Assembly: GCA_963826145.1 (NCBI GenBank)
Contig: CAWGVW010000002.1
Span: forward strand, 1 to 64,000
Direction of reading: 5' to 3'
DNA from: JBGPLJ01 sp963826145
Lineage (GTDB): Bacteria; Pseudomonadota; Gammaproteobacteria; Steroidobacterales; Steroidobacteraceae
Length of the DNA stretch: 64,000 nt
Part shown: in pieces, positions 60,548 through 64,000 of the stretch
Position numbering within the stretch: position 1 is the stretch's first letter
Layout of the letters: each line of letters begins with the position of its first letter
Translations under genes and position numbers: made by a program
The notes under the pieces: generated by a model
What the model saw: the letters and a program-made list of their open reading frames with translations, nothing else
Told to the model about the DNA's origin: nothing
Databases searched by the model: none

Positions 60548-62010
60548 CCTCGCCGAGGTACTGCTTGAGCTTCGAAAGCTGCCGCTCGTAGTTCTTCCAG
60601 CGGCCCGATGACCGTCGATAAAGTGGCTCACGCACCTGCCACACGCTCGCCGTCTTCACCGCATTCGCCACGCGCTCGAACGACAAGGCAGTTCTCATCC
60701 CACTCGAGCCCGCAGAACGCGAGCAGCCTCTCGATGGCAGGCTGCGGCTCGCGCACCAGCGCGTCGTAGTCGAAGTCGAGGATGTCGGCGCCGTAGAGCG
60801 TTTTCCAATGGGTCATGAGCCGGCGGTATTTGGTGTAGTAGTGCCCGATGTCCATGAGATCGAGCGCGTAGTTCATGCCGTGATCGAGGTGCAGGAAATA
60901 GATCGAGAGGCAGTTGTCGAGCGCGTTGCGCGTCGTGTGAACGATTTTCGCATCCGGCAGGAGGCTCTTGATGAGCCCGACGTTCATAAAGTTGTCGGGA
61001 CGCTTGTCCGTGATCCGCTCGGCGCCTGGGAACAGCCGTGCCAGCGTGTCTGTGTACTCGGCCGCGAACGACTCGAGCTCGGCCGTGGATGTCTGCAGCA
61101 GTCGCTCGGGAAACGGCGCGAGGCGGGTGCGCACGAGATTCGGCAGGAAGTCGATCTCGCCACCCGCAGTCACGCGAGCATGAGCAGCTAGCACCTGCTC
61201 GGTCAACGTGGATCCGGAGCGGAACATTCCGCAGATGACAATCGGCGGCGCGGAACGAGTCGCGGCCGCGGGCTTGATGCGCCCGGGCGCGAACACCTCG
61301 ATCAAGCGATCGACGAATTGCTCGTGCTGCTTGCGATCGTAGCGCCGCGCCCGCAGTCCCGCGCTTGCCTGGCTGTGCCGGTTCGCGGCGGCATATGCCT
61401 CGAACGCCGCATCGTACTTTGCGCAGCCATCGAGCGCCTTGCCGAGTGCGAAGCCCAGGGTCGCTTTGTCCGCGTCTGTCGCCGTGGGACTCACGAGCGC
61501 GCTTCGCAATCGAACGATTAGCGGATCGCTTGCATTGGTAATCGATTGCAGATTGGCATAGCGGGCAAGCGCCTCCGGAAAATCGGGCTCAAGCGCGAGG
61601 ATTCGCTCATAGAGTGCAATCGCCGGCGCGCGCCGCCCGCGATCCTCGTGAAGATTCGCGAGATTCAAGAGTGCCGGCACGTAGTTGGGATTGATCGCAA
61701 GCGCCGCATTCAACTCCTGCTCCGCGGCTTCTTCATCGCGCAAGCAATCGGAATAGATGACACCGCGGTTGAGATGAACTTCCTCTGGATGACGGATGCC
61801 GCGATCAAGCGCTTCCCTGTACGACGCCAGCGCCTTGTCGAATTGGCCGGTCCGGCGCTGCAGGAGCCCGAGGTTGTACCAGGTGTCCGGCAAATCGGGC
61901 CAGCGCGCGAGTACCTGCATGTAGACCGCTTCCGCCTCGGCCAGCCGGCCCGAGCGTTCAAGCGAAACTGCCTGGCGCAGCAGATCGAGTGGATTGTCGC
62001 TTGCCGCCAT
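60537..62010 (-). CDS. TPR-sulfotransferase, one frameshift near the C-terminus
   Basis: Start ATG at 62010. The first 200 residues are TPR repeats (AEAEAVYMQVLARWPDLPDT, WYNLGLLQRRTGQFDKALAS, LNLANLHEDRGRRAPAIALY). From about residue 255 a sulfotransferase domain runs: PIVICGMFRSGSTLTEQVLA (5'-PSB loop), ITDKRPDNFMNVGLIKSLLP and IVHTTRNALDNCLSIYFLHL (3'-PB). Near 60690 the frame breaks: the uninterrupted reading ends at 60628, whereas the other frame continues SFERVANAVKTASVWQVREP and RRSSGRWKNYERQL to a stop at 60537, the usual sulfotransferase end. It would sulfate proteins or glycans, using PAPS. Confidence 0.8.
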
Positions 62011-62105
62011 AGGAGCCAGATGGTACCGAACCCCATCCCCCGTACAAATACCTACAGTTTCTTTACACGCGCAGGCATAGCCTCCTGCCACTTCCTGGAG
62101 GGTCT

Positions 62106-62198
62106 ATGGACGCGTTATTCGTGTTTGGCATTGTCGCGCTGCTTGCGGTGACGTACTGGATCACCGTGGTGGTCGCGCGGCTCGGGAGAAACGAATGA
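62106..62198 (+). CDS. 30-residue membrane peptide preceding kdpF
   Basis: ATG at 62106 follows GGAGGG by 4 bases and encodes MDALFVFGIVALLAVTYWIT, then VVVARLGRNE, with one membrane helix. The stop overlaps the kdpF start by 4 bases (ATGA at 62195-62198). It has the shape of a KdpF-like peptide and may be a second small subunit of the Kdp potassium pump. Confidence 0.7.
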   Translation: MDALFVFGIVALLAVTYWITVVVARLGRNE

Positions 62199-62284
62199 AC
62201 TGGGTCATGCTGCTCGCAGCGCTCTTCACGGCTGGACTCTTCGTCTACCTGCTGATCGCGCTCTTCAAGCCGGAGAAGTTCTGA
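62195..62284 (+). CDS. kdpF: KdpF, small subunit of the Kdp K+ ATPase
   Basis: The 29-residue peptide (MNWVMLLAALFTAGLFVYLL, then IALFKPEKF) has the KdpF shape: one membrane helix and the ending LFKPEKF. It stabilises the KdpFABC potassium-transport complex in the inner membrane. The stop overlaps the kdpA start by one base (TGATG). It is too short for most automatic gene calls. Confidence 0.9.
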   Translation: MNWVMLLAALFTAGLFVYLLIALFKPEKF

Positions 62285-64000
62285 TGACCGCCGCGACCGT
62301 AATCCTGTGCATCGTCATGCTCGGCGTGCTGCTTCTGTGCGTGAAGCCGCTCGGTCTCTACATCGCGAATGTGATGGAGGGCAAGCCGATCTGGCCGCTG
62401 CGTATTGGCGCACCGGTCGAGCGCTTCTTCTACCGGGCGAGCGGCGTCGACTCGACCGCGGAGATGGGCTGGAAGGGGTACGCGCTTGCGCTCATCCTCT
62501 TCAACGCACTCGGCGGACTCCTCGTCTACCTGCTGCAGCGAGCGCAGCTGTGGCTGCCGCTCAATCCGCAGAAGTTCGCGAACGTCTCGCCGGACTCTTC
62601 GTTCAACACCGCCGTCAGCTTCATCACCAATACCAATTGGCAGGGCTACTCCGGCGAGTCGACGATGAGCTACCTGACCCAGATGGCGGGGCTGGCCGTG
62701 CAGAATTTCCTGTCGGCAGCCACCGGAATTGTCGTTGCCATCGCCCTCATCCGCGGGCTCGCGCGGCACAGCTCGAAGTCGATCGGCAACTTCTGGGTCG
62801 ATCTCACGCGCTGCACTCTTTATATATTGCTGCCGATTTCAGCGGTGCTGGCGCTCGTCCTCGTCTCGCAGGGCGCGATCCAGAACTTCGATGCGTACAA
62901 GGACGTCACGACGATCGAGGCGGCACAGACGCAGACGCTGCCGATGGGACCGATGGCCTCCCAGGAATCGATCAAGGAGCTTGGCACCAACGGTGGCGGC
63001 TTCGCGAATGCGAACTCGGCCCATCCCTACGAGAACCCGACGCCGCTCAGCAATTTCCTCGAGATCCTCGCCATCCTGATCATACCGGCCGCGCTCACGT
63101 ACACGTTCGGCCGCATGGTGGGCGATACGCGGCAAGGCTGGGCCGTGTTCGCGGCGATGCTCATCCTGTTCGTATCAATGCTGGGAGTCGCCGAGTACAA
63201 CGAACAGCGGGGCAACCCGCAGTTCACCGCGCTCGGCGCCGATCAGACGGCCAGCGCCACGCAACCCGGTGGCAACATGGAAGGCAAGGAAGCACGCTTC
63301 GGCATCGGCGCTTCCGCACTCTTTGCGACGTCGACAACGGGCACCTCCTGCGGCGCCGTCAACAGCATGCACGATTCCTACACGCCGCTCGGCGGCTTCG
63401 TTCCGCTCTTCAACATGCAGCTCGGCGAGGTCGTGTTCGGCGGTGTCGGCACCGGGCTCTATTCGATGCTGATCTTCGCGATTATTGGCGTATTTATCGC
63501 CGGGCTCATGATCGGCCGCACGCCAGAGTACCTGGGCAAGAAGATCGAGTCCTTCGAAATGAAGATGAGCTCGGTCGCGATTCTCGTCATGCCCTTCCTC
63601 GTGCTCGTGGGCACCTCGATCGCGGTCATGGTCGACCCTGGCAAGGCGGCCATCGCGAATCCGGGGGCGCATGGTTTCTCCGAGATCCTGTACGCGTTCA
63701 CCTCGGCGAGCAACAACAACGGCAGCGCGTTCGCCGGAGTCTCGGTCAACACGCCCTTCTACAACACGGCACTTGGGATCTGCATGTGGCTCGGCCGTTA
63801 CTGGCCGATCGTCGCCGTGCTCGCGGTCGCCGGCTCGCTCGCCGCCAAGAAGCGCATTCCGGTCACGACCGGCACCATGCCGACGCACGGACCGCTGTTC
63901 GTGACCCTGCTCATCGGCACGGTGCTGCTGGTCGGTGCCCTCACCTTTGTCCCCGCGCTCGCGCTTGGGCCGGTCGTCGAGCATCTGATGCTCTGGCCCG
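62284..64000 (+). CDS. kdpA: KdpA, potassium-binding subunit (cut by the window end)
   Basis: 572 codons of KdpA are present up to the window end; the protein is about 590-600 residues, so only the C-terminal tail is missing. Four K+ filter segments are seen: TNTNWQGYSGE, LGTNGGGFANANSAHPYENP, TSTTGTSCGAVNSMHDSYTP and TSASNNNGSAFAG. It forms the K+ channel part of the Kdp ATPase, used for high-affinity uptake when K+ is scarce. kdpB, kdpC and the kdpDE regulators should follow outside the window. Confidence 0.97.
   Translation, partial: MTAATVILCIVMLGVLLLCVKPLGLYIANVMEGKPIWPLRIGAPVERFFYRASGVDSTAEMGWKGYALALILFNALGGLLVYLLQRAQLWLPLNPQKFANVSPDSSFNTAVSFITNTNWQGYSGESTMSYLTQMAGLAVQNFLSAATGIVVAIALIRGLARHSSKSIGNFWVDLTRCTLYILLPISAVLALVLVSQGAIQNFDAYKDVTTIEAAQTQTLPMGPMASQESIKELGTNGGGFANANSAHPYENPTPLSNFLEILAILIIPAALTYTFGRMVGDTRQGWAVFAAMLILFVSMLGVAEYNEQRGNPQFTALGADQTASATQPGGNMEGKEARFGIGASALFATSTTGTSCGAVNSMHDSYTPLGGFVPLFNMQLGEVVFGGVGTGLYSMLIFAIIGVFIAGLMIGRTPEYLGKKIESFEMKMSSVAILVMPFLVLVGTSIAVMVDPGKAAIANPGAHGFSEILYAFTSASNNNGSAFAGVSVNTPFYNTALGICMWLGRYWPIVAVLAVAGSLAAKKRIPVTTGTMPTHGPLFVTLLIGTVLLVGALTFVPALALGPVVEHLMLWP

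Noticed and set aside
1..64000. CRISPR arrays, prophage, integrase or transposase genes, tRNA genes
   Set aside because: I read for repeat-spacer runs, integrase/transposase motifs and cloverleaf tRNA ends and saw none. The Cas4-like domain of DUF2779 is not next to any array.

Overview
The window is about 64 kb of gene-dense, high-GC chromosomal DNA with no gap over 300 bases, no tRNA or rRNA that I can see, and no phage, integrase or transposase genes. The gene content suggests a free-living gammaproteobacterium: an RND pump with TTG start, a fused FadB/FadJ-type beta-oxidation enzyme, a PhaR-type polyhydroxyalkanoate regulator, a DUF5062 protein, SPOR proteins, a full glycogen gene set and kdpFA. 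A steroidobacter- or nevskia-like lineage is possible, but I cannot fix this from sequence alone.

Layout. 1-7.6 kb: the end of a DUF2867-like protein, a frame-broken branched-chain aminotransferase, a secreted nidogen/thrombospondin-3/dockerin protein, and a two-gene unit of a TIR-membrane-TPR protein followed by a SLOG-domain four-helix membrane protein. Reading frames in these first 7.3 kb break about 13 times, while almost everything after that is intact. 7.6-12 kb: three proteins with single CxxCH haem motifs (a TIGR03118-like lipoprotein, a small lipoprotein and an outer-membrane barrel). 12-21 kb: an APC permease, SPOR proteins, a DUF2779 nuclease-like protein, DUF481, an ECF sigma factor with a membrane partner, small envelope proteins and aqpZ. 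21-25 kb: beta-oxidation genes and OsmC. 25-28.3 kb: a four-gene unit TlpA/DUF4266/DUF3570/ApbE. 28.4-32.7 kb: an RND efflux pair.

32.8-51.4 kb: PhaR, then an unusual cluster of an S51-like peptidase, two alpha/beta hydrolases and three ATP-grasp ligases wrapped around glgA, followed by glgC, a GH57 enzyme, malQ, glgB and glgP. Together these cover glycogen synthesis and breakdown, and the ligase/hydrolase set beside them has no assigned role. 51.5-64 kb: a PadR/DUF1700 pair, DUF192, an OmpA-like protein, a PQQ-dependent dehydrogenase, DUF2891, a prolyl-4-hydroxylase-like enzyme, a TPR-sulfotransferase (one frame break) and the start of a kdp operon, in which a 30-residue membrane peptide precedes kdpF.

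Repeats are prominent between genes. Three copies of a roughly 74 bp near-perfect inverted repeat bounded by GGTACC lie at 24.5, 35.3 and 40.2 kb; a perfect 24 bp inverted repeat lies at 41.5 kb; two copies of a CCCTCTCCC palindrome lie at 1.3 and 7.6 kb; and short palindromes lie at 19.8, 21.2 and 25.1 kb. The two best candidates for undescribed biology are the TIR/SLOG pair and the ATP-grasp/hydrolase/S51 cluster around glgA. The ApbE/DUF4266/DUF3570/TlpA unit comes next.
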